DNA of 64,000 nucleotides. Origin: Agrypnia vestita. Lineage: Eukaryota; Arthropoda; Insecta; Trichoptera; Phryganeidae. Position numbers and translations under genes: made by a program. Under the pieces are notes generated by a model. That model worked only from the letters and a program-made list of their open reading frames with translations, did not search any database and was not told where the DNA came from. How positions within the stretch are numbered: position 1 is the stretch's first letter; every line of letters begins with the position of its first letter. Shown piece after piece: positions 53,721-64,000 of this stretch. The stretch is taken from assembly GCA_016648135.1 (NCBI GenBank), contig JADDOH010002026.1:1-64000 (forward strand), in the 5' to 3' direction.

Positions 53721-54737
53721 TAAAAAATGTATATTATTAAGTAGATTAAAATTAATATTAATTATAACAATTAATTGCACAAATGCGAACTATAGGTGCA
53801 TACAAGTGATTGTCGAAGAACCGGTAGCTACCCTTTCATCCAAGACGACGATATCACTTGTCAGCTTCATGCGGATCTACCTACTGCAAGACCAATTTCA
53901 TTACTGGACCCCCACCGCTTCGGATATTGACATATTCATGTAAGCGAAAATCACCTAAGGGTAGAAATTAAGGTTCTTCTCTGGGCTTAACCCCAAGCTG
54001 AATTAAACCTACATAAGAACCTTATTCTGATGTTGACAATGGGTGTTTGTATTTATCTGATATTTACATGCTTATTTTATGTTTGCGTAACCGTAATATC
54101 TATTTACATAATATATTATACTCCTTTTATTGAGGATTAAATGTTGACATTTTTTACAATCTCAAATATCAGATCAGAAATAAAAACATGCTATAATATT
54201 CCTTATATCGATTTATTAAGACTTGTTTTTTATTTTATTTAAGTCACGTTTATTGAAATTTATTAAAATGCATAATAATCTTAAACCTGAATTAATCTTC
54301 CATTTACCTGTATTGTAAAAAATAAATCATCGGTTTAAAATTATTTAGATTTTAGAGACAATATGATTAATTACTCGCTAAAATGGTTTTATTCATTATA
54401 AGATTCATGAAAATATATTAAATATTTATTAAAATCGTAAGTTCCAATCATTTTCCAAGAATTATTATTTAATAATTTCTAGTAAATTTATTCAAGAAGT
54501 AAATAATAAATTAACAACATCATTTGCCTGACTTATCGATTATTTTATACATTTTATTATAACTCAAAAGAATTCTTTCTACTTTGAAATGGAATTACGC
54601 AATTATGTAAACTATACATATTACTTATATAGTTGTGTATTGATAAAAGTGTATTTATATTTCTAAGAGGCATGTCCGCGATTTGGCTAAAATGAATAAC
54701 GAACACCATATCATCAAAAGTTAGTTTTTATGTGCAA
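53721..54737. other. AT-rich stretch, no gene recognised
   Basis: No homology-bearing frame or repeat copy found. Confidence 0.35.
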
Positions 54738-55025
54738 CTAGCTGTTCATAACCGGCGTTGCACGAGTTAAGGATTAAATTTAAAATAAATTTGTGAGGAT
54801 AAACAAAGTTTCGATTCGAACGGTATAGATTTGCATCGAAAATTTATCAGGGGGAGGGGTAAAAGAATAGGAGGGAAATGTCACCAATGTTAACCACCCG
54901 GTCCTAAAGAATAAGTTTCCAAAATTTGAGTCCGATCGGTCGAACGGTACTGATTTGCATCGAAAATATGTCAGGGGGAGGGGAAGAGGTATGAGAATAG
55001 TGGGGAAATATACACATATTGGATA
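54738..55025 (+). repeat. AGCTGTxCxxAACCGGCGTTGC-type repeat with internal duplication
   Basis: Opens 'aactagctgttcataaccggcgttgcacgagttaa', similar in plan to the moth repeat at 43886. An approximately 130-bp unit is present twice: 'gaacggta(t/c)(a/t)gatttgcatcgaaaat.t.tcagggggaggggaa' ends at about 54860 and again at 54985. A weaker relative lies at 21700-21790. Confidence 0.65.
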
Positions 55026-55335
55026 AAAAACAAGTCAAATAATTCATTAATTTTCTTTAAAATCCAGATCCAATCCAAATGAAAGTCTAAACGTTGCAGT
55101 TTAAACACATGTGATTTGTTTTGTTTTCTAACGCGGTAAAACTTTTACACTAGCTATTCAACTTTGAGCTTTTAATTAAGTTAAATGGAGTTTACCTTCG
55201 ATAGTTTTGTAAAGGAAACATGCTCTAGCATTCCAAGCTAAATCAGGACCAAGTTTTAATACGTGATAAATCTTTAAAGGCAGTTAAGAACAGAGATGGT
55301 CAATGGGCAATGGGTTATTTTAACCTATCATCATA

Positions 55336-55520
55336 GCGCCCTCCGTAGTTCAGCAGGCATAAAACTGGCTTCTCATTCCGGATGTTCCAGGTTCGATTCC
55401 TGGCGAGGTCAGATAACATCTATGTGATTTTTTCAAGCCTGGGTGTTTTGTGAAATGTTTCGCTACATTAATTGGGCTTCATGACCTGTAGTGGCGATAA
55501 ATATTAATATTAAAATATAA
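55336..55520 (+). mobile_element. tRNA-derived SINE, family 1, plus copy
   Basis: Head GCGCCCTCCGTAGTTCAGCA with A-box-like GTAGTTCAGCAGG and B box GGTTCGATTCC (55390-55400). Body 'tctatgtgattttttcaagcctgggtgttttgtgaaatgtttcgct', 'tgggcttcatgacctg' and an ATTAATATTA tail. Colinear with 2746-2940 and 35176-35348. The anticodon arm is degraded, so it is not a working tRNA gene. Confidence 0.85.
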
Positions 55521-56089
55521 ATTTAAATTAATATCATCATGCCCCTTGAATCTAGCCCAAGTAAGGATAATCGAAAGGTCTCCTTTCGGAATAATGATTA
55601 TATATAAATACATAAAAAAGTTTTTTTTAGAGACAGTTGAAATGACTAACCACTTTTAGAGATTATAATTTGTCCCGTGCAATAATTTTCAATTAATTTG
55701 TTGTTTTATTATATAAGATCACTAAAAGAAGAGTATTTACATCTTAGTGAAGATAATATACCTAAAATAGATTTGATGTTAATAGTGTTAACTTTGTAGT
55801 TGGACATAATTATTAATTTTAGGACATTAGGAATGAAAATAATATAATTTTTAAGAGGAAGCCAAAAAAAATATTTGATGCTTACTTTTGAATGCTGTAC
55901 ATATATTATGAAATATAAAATTATTGTATGTAGGTACCTATTACCTAATTTAAGAATAAATTTAAAAAAAGCCTTGTATAAACCACTTGGAGTAACTTTA
56001 CATATACAGGTTTCGATACCACTGTATCTCCGTTAGGACAGACGGATACCAATTATCCATTACTTATTTTGATAAACAAGTTAATTTTT
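55521..56089. other. AT-rich stretch, nothing recognised
   Basis: A small hairpin, 'cgaaaggtctcctttcg', lies at 55573-55589. No coding signal. Confidence 0.35.
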
Positions 56090-56545
56090 GAACGGAGGCG
56101 TGGCTAAGTTGTGGTGGAGGTGCGGGAGATTGACAAATAGGCACTGAAATGGGAAAGTTATCAAATAATTATGTTGCGCGGTATGATCGATAATCCTCAA
56201 ATTATGCAGAGCATTGGTTTGTATGTTCCTGATAATTACACTAGACATCGTCAGCATAGATTGTTTCACATTCCAATATACAGGACCAACCTGCCGATGG
56301 TTATGCCTGTTGGAAGAGCCACAGCTATGCTGAACAAAATCGCTTTGGGTATTGATATATTCCATGTGTCTGAGGGGGTTTTCCGAAGCGGGATTCTCCT
56401 ACACCTTTGACCAGATTTATGTTATTTTTAATTTATTAAATATTTTCATTTTTGATATACACTTCTTATATGTAAACCTTAAACATTTTGTTTGTCATGT
56501 ACATATTATCATGAAATAAATTGAATTGAATTGAATTGAATAATA
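56090..56545 (+). pseudogene. LINE reverse transcriptase C-terminal end with (AATTG)n tail
   Basis: A 79-codon frame (56171-56410) reads RHRQHRLFHIPIYRTNLPMV, then GRATAMLNKIAL and FHVSEGVFRS. This matches the R....L..P..RT......P..R....N tail of CR1/jockey-like reverse transcriptases. The 3' UTR ends in AAATAAA and five copies of TTGAA-type pentamer (56515-56543), a typical simple-repeat LINE tail. Confidence 0.72.
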
Positions 56546-57676
56546 GGTTATTCGTTAACTGATTTTTCATTACACCTTTTGGTTTTAGTGTAATAAAAAG
56601 TAGTGATATAATTTAGTGTAAATCATGTGAGCTACATTTTAATGTTTAGACGTACTGAGAAAACATTTATGAATACTATCACAATCGAACCAATACCACG
56701 TAGCGCTATATGTCCGAAGCACTTCAGTATTCATATTCGTATTTGGACTTCTGACAAGGTGGGTATTATCAGCGACCTGAACTCCTGGAGAATAGGTATG
56801 TACGTCTAGCTGTCCACACAATACGCGTCACGAGGCTTAGCACCGCTTCTCAAACGTATTTGGTATGTATGTATATTTCAGAGTTGGTCATTGAGCGATC
56901 CTGCCGTATTATGTAGGTACGTACAAATCAAAGTCCTTACTATACTACTTACATAGAAGGTTTTGCCTGCCCAATACCCCTTCGGATTTAAGCTTCGCAA
57001 TAATACTTATTACGGATATATGAACACATTATTAAATCGCTTGCAACCGGACTCCACACACGTTTCAACAGCTCCCATTAATACATGTCTAATATAAGTT
57101 TAGAAAAGAATTATGAAAGACGATAACAAAAATTTAAATGTTTTAACTGTTTTACAAGAAAAGAGTTTAACAGTCTAATTCGGACGAAAGAGTGTTCGTT
57201 AAAACCGAAAGTGTATATTGTACCTATTGTATAAAGTAGATTTTCCGAATGCGCATGTTAAAAAAATTGATAAATTAGTTAGTTAATTTATTTGTACTTA
57301 TTTTATTATGTAATTTAATGTGTATGAAAAAGTTTAACAGTGTGTAGAAATGCATAGGTATGGATTAATCGTTGTTTTGATATTGTAATTGTGGATACGT
57401 AATATGTATAGGTATAGTATAATAATATTCAAGTCGACGAAATAAGTACATTTATTTTAGAATAAAAACTTCGGCAAATTTGTTAAGAATAATAAAAATA
57501 ACTTATTGATTGAATTAAGAGCCTATCTTGGTTAAAAGCTTGGATGAAGCAATGGGGTTAATTTAATTTAAAATGGTTTTAACTGGATCGGAAATTCAAA
57601 TCCGTTAAATTAAAGACCGCGTATCATTTTATAAGTTTATTATTCAATGTAGATTCACATGAAAAATATATAATGG
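56546..57676. other. Intergenic stretch, no gene recognised
   Basis: Two 60-codon frames on opposite strands at 56627-56821 overlap and lack domains. The rest is AT-rich. Confidence 0.35.
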
Positions 57677-57689
57677 ACCCTCAATATTC

Positions 57690-57825
57690 GTCCACGTTGA
57701 GATTTGTTTCCAGGACACCGGTAAGATGTCCTATTTTTAGAGCACAGGCTATTAGCTTAGTTCGAAAATAGTAAGAATATTGATGTGACACGTATTCCAT
57801 ACTCGCATCTCTATTTTTGTTAAAA
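57690..57825 (+). mobile_element. tRNA-derived SINE, family 2, plus copy, eroded head
   Basis: Shows 'gtcctatttttagagcac', 'agcttagttcgaaaatagtaagaatattgatgtgacacgtattcc' and 'cgcatctctattttt' in family order. The B-box side reads TTTGTTTCCAGGACACC and is degenerate. Confidence 0.7.
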
Positions 57826-58140
57826 TCGATATTCGTCTGCCCGCCACGTGAGTCAGCCACTTTCAGAAAAATTAAAAAAACGAAATACAACAAGAAAAAC
57901 TGGATTATTGTTGAATGCTTAATTGGTTTCTTAAAAAAATAAAAGTGCTCGTGAGTCATCTGTAAATGCCGGTGAACCACCAGCACATCAATCACTAGAA
58001 TTACCTGATGTCAAAATGGAAGGTGACTTCCCTTCCAAACAATAGCCTAACCTCTATAAAAAAATATTAACAACAATTATTGTATTTTCATACAAGTGGT
58101 CAATTTCTTGTTAATATTTTAATTATGCAGGCCTATATTA
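57826..58140. other. AT-rich stretch between two SINEs
   Basis: No coding signal; it separates two same-orientation family-2 copies. Confidence 0.35.
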
Positions 58141-58314
58141 TATTAAGAGCATTACGAGTAAACCTACTGATTTGATGGTCGGTGGTTCGAGCGCCATTCG
58201 AGTTAGTCCTATTTTCCTAGCACAAGCATTTATTTCATTGTAGCTTATTTTGAAAATACTAAGAAATTGATGTGACATGCATGCCGTGTTCGCATCTCTA
58301 TTTTTAAAAAAAAT
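58141..58314 (+). mobile_element. tRNA-derived SINE, family 2, plus copy
   Basis: B box GGTTCGAGCGCC near 58185, then 'gttagtcctattttcctagcacaagc', 'tagcttattttgaaaatactaagaaattgatgtgacatgcatgccg' and 'gttcgcatctctatttttaaaaaaa' as an A-rich end. A minus 61-codon frame is a by-product. Confidence 0.8.
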
Positions 58315-58959
58315 ATCTGTCAAAATGATAAATAATAAAAAAATACTATTATTAAAATGTGTTTGCGATGATTTCTGGGATCGATTTTCAAGTAAAAATA
58401 TTTATTACCCTTGGGAATATTGAGGATAAAAAAGGATAAAAAATATTAACAGCCCCATTACAGAAAATACATTAGTTTTTTATTTACTAGTAAATAATTG
58501 TAAAGACGTCGACATTATTCCTTAGGGGTTACGATTCGTGGAATATTTTCCTATCGAGTCCCAGCTGGTTTAGTCTGTAAGTCGATACAAATAAATTATT
58601 CTTTCAAATTGTCTCAATCATATCGACTTACCCCGAATTTTTTCTATTAATAATGCAATGAACAAGAACATTATCATTGAGTACACGATTTAACCCAATT
58701 CTCTAGAAAAAGTTTATACAAATATACGGCTGTACAATAATTAGATTTCTTTGACATATTATATCTAAGAACAAATAAAGAATCTATGCACATGAAAAAA
58801 TCTAAGAGCTAATGGGATCTTTTTTTAATAAAGCAGGTTTTACTTAGGGCTACTAAACCGGTGGACTAGTTTTACATCATATTAAAAAACTGATAGCATT
58901 TTGTTGGTCGACCGAAAATTTGCACAGCTTGTTCTGTCTGGAATTTCTAGATCAATAAC
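58315..58959. other. AT-rich stretch, nothing recognised
   Basis: No frame or repeat of note. Confidence 0.35.
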
Positions 58960-59060
58960 ACTATTTTCAGCTCGCAACGTCGTTACAATTTTTAACTGTG
59001 GTGCTTTAAAATTTGCATTTAACTGTCAAAAATAAGATGAGACGCCATATTTATATTTCA
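58960..59060. repeat. Dispersed repeat with AACTGTCAAAAA motif, copy 3
   Basis: 'tttcagctcgcaacgtcgttacaa', 'ggtgctttaaaattt' and 'aactgtcaaaaataagatgagacgccatattt' match the copies at 3771 and 4430. Confidence 0.55.
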
Positions 59061-59149
59061 TATGATTCGATTTTTGAATATGAAATAAGATTTAGAAAAC
59101 AATGAATTTTGAAATCTACTGAGCGACAAAATATACTATCCATCCATCT

Positions 59150-59996
59150 TCAGCGTTGCAACCCTTGGTAGGTCCTAGCTGCCTCCAAGAAAGTCCTCCA
59201 TGCTGCTCTGTCGCTGGCTGCCATTTTCCAGTTTTGCTGCCCCAGGGCCCGGCAGTTCGCAACGATACCATCTAACCACCGCAGTTTTGGTCTTCCGACA
59301 CTTCTTCTACACATTGGATCACTAAACAACACCCTTTTTGGGGGCTCCAGATTATCCATACGGTGAAGATGTCCCAGCCAGCGCAATCTGTTAATCTTAA
59401 TGAACTTGACTACGCTGACGTCCTGGTAAAGGTCATAGAGCTCGGTGTTGTATCTTTTTCGCCATGTTTGACCGTCATTAATAGGTCCATATATTCGGCG
59501 TAAGATTTTTCTTTCAAATGTGTCTAGTCTTTTTTCCAGTTTTTAGTTTTTAGTCTCCAGGTCTCCGAGGCATATGTTAAGACTGGTCTAATCAATATCT
59601 TGTAGAGCATGGCTTAAGTTTTTCTGAACAGTAGGCGTGATCTCAGTTGTCTAATGAGACCAAAGTAACTCCGGTTTGCTGCAAAGATTCTTTTCCCAAT
59701 CTCTACACTAGTGTCATTGTCGTTAGTAACAATGGAACCAAGGTATGTGAATTATTCCACTGTGTCAAATGGTAGTTACTGATGGTTATTGAGGACTGAC
59801 TGATTCCGGGTATCATTGTAACTGGCATATACTTTGTTTTTGCCTCATTGATTCGAAGTCCTACCCTTCTGGCTGATGATTCCAATGCCGAAAATGCTTC
59901 TCGAAGGGATGATTCAGATCTTGCGATAATCATATCGTCAGCATATGCTGTTTGCCTGGAATTTTGTTTAAATTTTTTCAAGTATTTTAAGTACAA
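59150..59996 (-). pseudogene. RTE-type LINE fragment with YADD box
   Basis: Reading the minus strand: RQTAYADDMIIARSESSLRE (catalytic box YADD near 59937), AFSALESSARRVGLRINEAK and TKYMPVT. After shifts come LDKRLDTFERKILRRIYGPI, NDGQTWRKRYNTELYDLYQD and IKINRLRWLGHLHRMDN. It ends with RRSVGRPKLRWLDGIVAN and DRAAWRTFLEAARTYQGL. This is the standard order from RT palm to post-RT tail in RTE-like elements (YADD, L...GL.IN..KTK, R.LR..YG, RWLGH..RM, GRP..RWLD, W....A.T..GL). It lacks the endonuclease and RT fingers, and shifts near 59570-59700 inactivate it. The tail is distinct from the RTE copies at 5627 and 41471. Confidence 0.9.
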
Positions 59997-60885
59997 AATA
60001 TGTTTATTTTACACTTTTTTGTGTTTCGCTTGTCTGTTAGCCACAAAATTTTGTAATCAATATTTGACTTACTTCTTGGCTGACAATCGTTCTGAAATTT
60101 GGCAAAGTTTTCTGGATGACAATATATAGTCATTAATTTACTTTATTTTCGAATTCAGTTTAATTACACACAAAAGATATTTAAAACACTGATGCGTTAT
60201 TTTATCAGACAAACCGGTGGCGTCTGTTAGTTTGTATCATTATAAAAGTGACGTTTGAGTCTTGAGGTTAATAGCATTACAAAATAAACGTGTCTTTGAC
60301 GCTATTCGAACTGGTTGCTAGTTTGCGTAATGCGTCGAATATTAAAAAATAGAAAATAATATTATAGTTAAAAAAAAACAAAAAAAAACGCAATTCTATT
60401 ATTTAAAATGAGAATTTTTAACAGTCACAGTACTAAGAGCGATCACAGTATATGCGTAGGTATGTCAATAAAATCTAAAGCGTGGATCGGATATTAGCAA
60501 TTTGTTACCTATGTGTTAAACATTACTAAGTACCTATAACTAATTGATTAGAATTATGATGAGTTGTTTTACGTAGTACCTAATGTGACAAAAGTGGCAA
60601 GTTTTATAAAAAGCACTGCAAGCTTTTGATTTTATTGACATTTTATCGCTAAACTTTTTTTTTAATAAAAGCGTTTTATAAATGTTTTTCAAATATGCCT
60701 AAAACTTTTTAAAGTAATATCCCTAATGTATGTTCCGTTTGGATATATAAACTTATAATAAATTATCTACACCTACGTAGATATTGAAATATTTTTATCA
60801 TTTTATCATTTGAAAAGTACTTTTTTAGAACTTATTAACTAAAATAACTGTTTACATATTAAAGAAGTAACATTAATGCACCTTC
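59997..60885. other. AT-rich stretch, no gene recognised
   Basis: A 93-codon frame (59848-60129) starts as the shadow of the LINE and continues into T-rich DNA; no domain. Nothing else assigned. Confidence 0.35.
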
Positions 60886-61024
60886 TTAATTAAAGTGGCC
60901 TGGACCGTCTTGCGAATGCCAGAAGATCGATTATCAAGACTAACTTCTTAGCGGCTGGTGGGTCGCCCTAGACTGCGGTCAAGGACTTCTGAGTCCTATG
61001 AGGCCGCTAAAAAGAAAAAAAAAC
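60886..61024 (+). repeat. Structured, A-tailed retroelement end
   Basis: GC-balanced segment ending in an A-rich run (AAAAAGAAAAAAAAC, 61010-61024). It folds readily: TTAGCGGC (60947-60954) pairs with GCCGCTAA (61002-61009), and AGGACT/AGTCCT forms an inner stem around 60984-60999. A compact 3' stem-loop before an A tail is typical of LINE 3' UTRs or SINE tails. No homologue recognised in this window. Confidence 0.5.
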
Positions 61025-62126
61025 AACTGATTACCCGGTTACTTAGTTAATTACCGATTAAAACATAATTACTACATTTTTATAACCAGCTAACTGTTTA
61101 GTGATAAATTTTGTTGTCTTTAGAGCCTTTACAAGGTCGATAGCGGTCTGCTGGGAACAGGCAACTCGACCCTAAAATTGGGTTTGAAATCTAAGATAAA
61201 GACATTATTAACTTAAGTATTGTCTTTATTATTTTAACAGGTCCACCAACAGAAGTGTGGAGAGGAGTTGAGCACTTCTGCGCGAGACAAGAAACATATC
61301 AAAACGTATCTTTCTCCGGAGAGAAGCCATTTGTCTTCGTCGCTGATTTGTTCCTCTGAAATTGACTTAGGATTTTCCCGATATGTAGGTCGGCCCCGAG
61401 ACGCGAGGATAAAACAAACCGTGTTAAGATTGATTACAATCCTTAATGAAACTACGGTTTAGCCAGGGATCTGCACGGCCAAGGCTTTAGCGCAGTAATT
61501 GCTTACTTTCACACTCCGATCACTCATTATATTGTTATTATGTAATAATAATAAACAAACAATCATATGGCTTAAGTTAGGATCTTATTAGCACATTACT
61601 TAAATTGGAATTTTATTTAATAAGTACAACATAGAATTTACAGATCATGAGTCTACAATGCTGTAATAAAATCATATAAAAGGAATATTAAATTAAGTAA
61701 TTATTTTAATTACAGTTTAAAAAAATTCAATCCTACACTTCATATCCTAAGTATATTTGTGTTTGATTAAAATGATGACGAAAAAATTCTGAAATTGTAT
61801 ACCTACTTAAAAATATACCGATGACTTAAACTGCAAATTTGCATACTCCATATTTGTGAATTTTACAGGAAGGAAAAAGTGTAATGCAATTTGATTGACT
61901 AATATTATTATAAAAAAAAATAATCTTGCTTTTATTTAAATTTTGGACACTTATCGTATAAAGAAACATAGAAAAAACCTACATATCTATATAAATGAAT
62001 AAATATGAAATAAGCATTCAGAAATAAGCGTCATAATTTGAAATATGGACACACATACAGAAATGTAATGTATTAGTAGTAACAAAAAATGTTATATAAA
62101 AAACACAGAAACGGATCAATATTCAT
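61025..62126. other. Intergenic stretch with a balanced-composition patch
   Basis: 61120-61480 is less AT-rich. Its 64-codon + frame (61268-61462; SRYVGRPRDARIKQTVLR) might be a retroelement ORF1 scrap, but the match is not good enough to assign. The remainder is AT-rich. Confidence 0.35.
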
Positions 62127-62245
62127 TGCGGGTTAAAAAAGCAATAGCAGCAATATTAAAAAAAAATTAAAAATGTTCTGAATGCAGTAACCGAGTACCT
62201 ATTACTAATTTAAAATGTACTGATTTTCTAAAAAAAAATAAAGAA

Positions 62246-62277
<32 letters not shown>

Positions 62278-62380
62278 AAAAAAAAGAAAAAAAATAAAAC
62301 CAATATATTATAAATTAATAATCCTCGACGACTGCAATCAATCATTTTAAGAAATTACTTCTTTTGCTTTTATACGCCAC
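62127..62380. mobile_element. TIR-type MITE, partial copy C
   Basis: Shares 'aaaaatgttctgaatgcagtaaccgag', 'attactaattt.aaatgtactgattttc' and the right end 'ttgcttttatacgccac' with 24373-24921. The left end reads TGCGGGTTAAAAAAGC. The middle is replaced by an A/G simple repeat at 62227-62298. Confidence 0.7.
62227..62298. repeat. (A5-9 G) simple repeat
   Basis: Runs of A separated by single G, seven or more units, inside MITE copy C. Confidence 0.9.
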
Positions 62381-62442
62381 ATATGATTTTTATACTTGCG
62401 AATATGGATAATTTTTTTGGTATATAAAAACTCTTTGTACTC

Positions 62443-62660
62443 CCTTTCTTTTAACTCGTAGCGTCTTCTTGTCTGCCGAAAAAACTTTGGATCGATTTTT
62501 AACCCTTTTCCTGCGATCCAATCGAGTTGAAACTTTGCAGGCAGACTCGTGGCAACAATAAAAATGATCTAACAAATTTTTGTTTAAATTTTTTTTTTTA
62601 TAGTATAATTTTGGATTTTTCGAAATTTTAACGGTTTTTTTCAAATTGGAAACCATACAA
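62443..62660. repeat. Unassigned dispersed repeat, copy 2
   Basis: Matches 6391-6600 block for block in the same orientation ('aaaaaactttggatcgattttta', 'atccaatcgag', 'tatagtataattttggatttttc'). A 105-codon minus frame over it is not conserved at 6391 and is judged chance. Confidence 0.75.
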
Positions 62661-63035
62661 GTGAGAAAGGAGCTCGACGCGTGGAGATGGCATGAAACCG
62701 GTTTCAACTAGTCTGACTCGAGCCATGGGTCCGATCAGACGGTTTTGCCGACGCCGTGCCACCCTATACCAATTATTACGTTTTCAATATTCTATAAGTT
62801 TTAAGGATAATAATATACATGGAATAGATTTTCCACATGAACTTAAAGCAAGAAAAATATGTTGATAGAATATCAAATTGAAAACAATACAAATGAGAAA
62901 GGGAGTATACTAAGAACTTGATTTTTATAGGTTAGTTTTTTACAGATATAACCATTTTCATAGCATAAATGTATTATCTAATGTATAATTTACAAATATT
63001 GGTTCATTCATCCATACTCAATGGTGGATTCACCA
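62661..63035. other. AT-rich stretch, nothing recognised
   Basis: No coding or repeat signal apart from a short GC-richer patch at 62680-62760. Confidence 0.35.
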
Positions 63036-63117
63036 ATTGTGGAGTGTGGATGCAAAACCGCCACTATCCATATGGGCTCCATATGGATAGTGGCGATTTT
63101 GCATCTATACGCCACAA
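63036..63117. repeat. Long hairpin, 27-bp near-perfect inner arms
   Basis: Arms 63049-63075 and 63079-63105 are reverse complements with one mismatch around GCT. Pairing extends outward with a few mismatches to about 63036 and 63117 (ATTGTGGAGTGTG with the complement of TATACGCCACAAT). Confidence 0.9.
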
Positions 63118-64000
63118 TTACCGACATGTTGAACTTATTCCAACTGACACGTATTATTTAATATAGATACAGGTTGTCGTATTTAATATACAGGGAAAAT
63201 TTGAGATATTGTTTAATTGAGATTAGATTATAAATAATTTTAATACAGAGTGGAAGATTAGTAATAATTGTTGATAAGGTTCGAGAAGGTGATCATGAGT
63301 TTCTCTGTATAGCTCAAATTACTGTAGCATTGCGAAACACGTCCCGTTTTTGGGCATTTGCATTCGGGGAATTATGTTATCTGCTAAATTTCGAACACGT
63401 TGATGTAAACTGTCCAGGGTCGCAATTCTTGATCAGTGGATTTGTGATTTGAAATAATCTAAAAATCCGAAAAATATGTTTATTTTGGTCAGCTAGACCA
63501 AAATAAAAAACCTGTTTCTTCCATCTCTTTTGTTCCACATTAGACAAATGCAATACACGGTCGTCCACTTCTTTCCTTATATTCAGAACCTGTTCAATTT
63601 AATTTTTCTTATTAGCCAACGTATTTCTAAATCTGATTTCATTGTACTTATTTCCTTGGATTAGCTATATCGCTACTGCTACATGATTCTCTGTACGAAA
63701 AATATATAATTAAAACCATTTTTAAATTTCCTGTCTTTATAAGCTTAGGCCATGTTTAGGGCGTCAAATTGGTGTCGCAAAATATATTTTTTTATTTGAA
63801 ACAAATATACGATCGAACATCTCGTCTTAAAATTATGCTGGCAAAAAAAAATCATTGGGCATTACAACAAAAGTATGATGTGAAAATTCGGCAGAGAGCG
63901 ACGGCATTGCAGTTTTTACTCGGGCGCGAAATCAAACGGCTCATAAAACAATATAATTTAAGGACAATATTGTTTTAACGCTGAACGCCTACTAAAATTA
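63118..64000. other. AT-rich stretch to window end
   Basis: Includes a 12-bp-arm hairpin at 63479-63507 (TTTATTTTGGTC/GACCAAAATAAA around AGCTA). A 69-codon + frame (63769-63978) reads MLAKKNHWALQQKYDVKIRQ with a basic, helix-like composition but no recognised domain. Confidence 0.4.

Noticed and set aside
61268..61462. R1-like retrotransposon ORF1 fragment
   Set aside because: Only a short RYVGRPRDARI string is suggestive; too little for a family call, so left as unassigned.
63769..63978. Small basic protein or transposase scrap at the window end
   Set aside because: No catalytic motif or recognisable domain, and the frame is cut off from context by the window edge.
1..64000. CRISPR array, phage, plasmid or bacterial operon
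   Set aside because: Composition, intron-bearing gene, SINEs and LINEs all indicate animal nuclear DNA, and no regularly spaced short repeats with unique spacers exist.

Overview
The window looks like AT-rich, repeat-dominated chromosomal DNA from an insect, most likely a moth or butterfly. The reasons are an intron-bearing protein gene with canonical GT/AG borders and an AATAAA signal; tRNA-derived SINEs; fragments of RTE-like, jockey/CR1-like and Penelope-like retroelements; Tc1/mariner transposons; and the frequent GTACCTA and CGCGGCTTCG-type motifs familiar from lepidopteran repeats. The order-level call is inference. No rRNA, functional tRNA, CRISPR array or prokaryotic-style operon is present.

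Only one host protein gene is supported: the last two exons of a CCDC174 homologue (39107-39328 and 40460-41250, + strand). They splice in frame and encode the conserved IREWD-GKE and EFAPP blocks. The upstream exons, carrying roughly the first two thirds of the protein, were not recognised in the 39 kb before them. A degraded RTE-type LINE runs antisense to the gene and ends about 95 bp past its poly(A) signal.

Layout. 0-10 kb: a TIR-type MITE copy, a Tc3/mariner-like transposase pseudogene split by a SINE, a 276-bp deletion derivative of the same transposon family, two RTE fragments and a hammerhead-like motif. 10-25 kb: SINEs, long hairpins, a solo-LTR-like element, direct copies of a TGATCACTT repeat family, a second LTR-like copy with heat-shock-type promoter motifs, a 271-bp tandem duplication and a 549-bp MITE with perfect TIRs. 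25-38 kb: a LINE with a FADD box, a 102-bp satellite (28.94-30.0 kb), several Penelope-type hammerhead-like motifs, an ACTTCA-rich block, a jockey-like LINE tail and a complete-length Tc1 pseudo-element. 38-42 kb: CCDC174. 42-64 kb: SINEs, LTR-like elements, LINE tails, a Penelope reverse-transcriptase fragment with a VDD box, an RTE fragment with a YADD box, and a long hairpin near 63 kb.

The strongest leads are (i) a set of hammerhead-ribozyme-like cores, the best at 7126-7167 with all three helices drawable, in a window that also holds a Penelope reverse transcriptase; (ii) a dispersed LTR-like family carrying heat-shock-element trimers upstream of a TATA box; (iii) a hairpin-bearing 102-bp satellite that keeps an open frame only because its period is a multiple of three. 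No new protein-coding system was found. All identifications come from reading the sequence; no database search was run.
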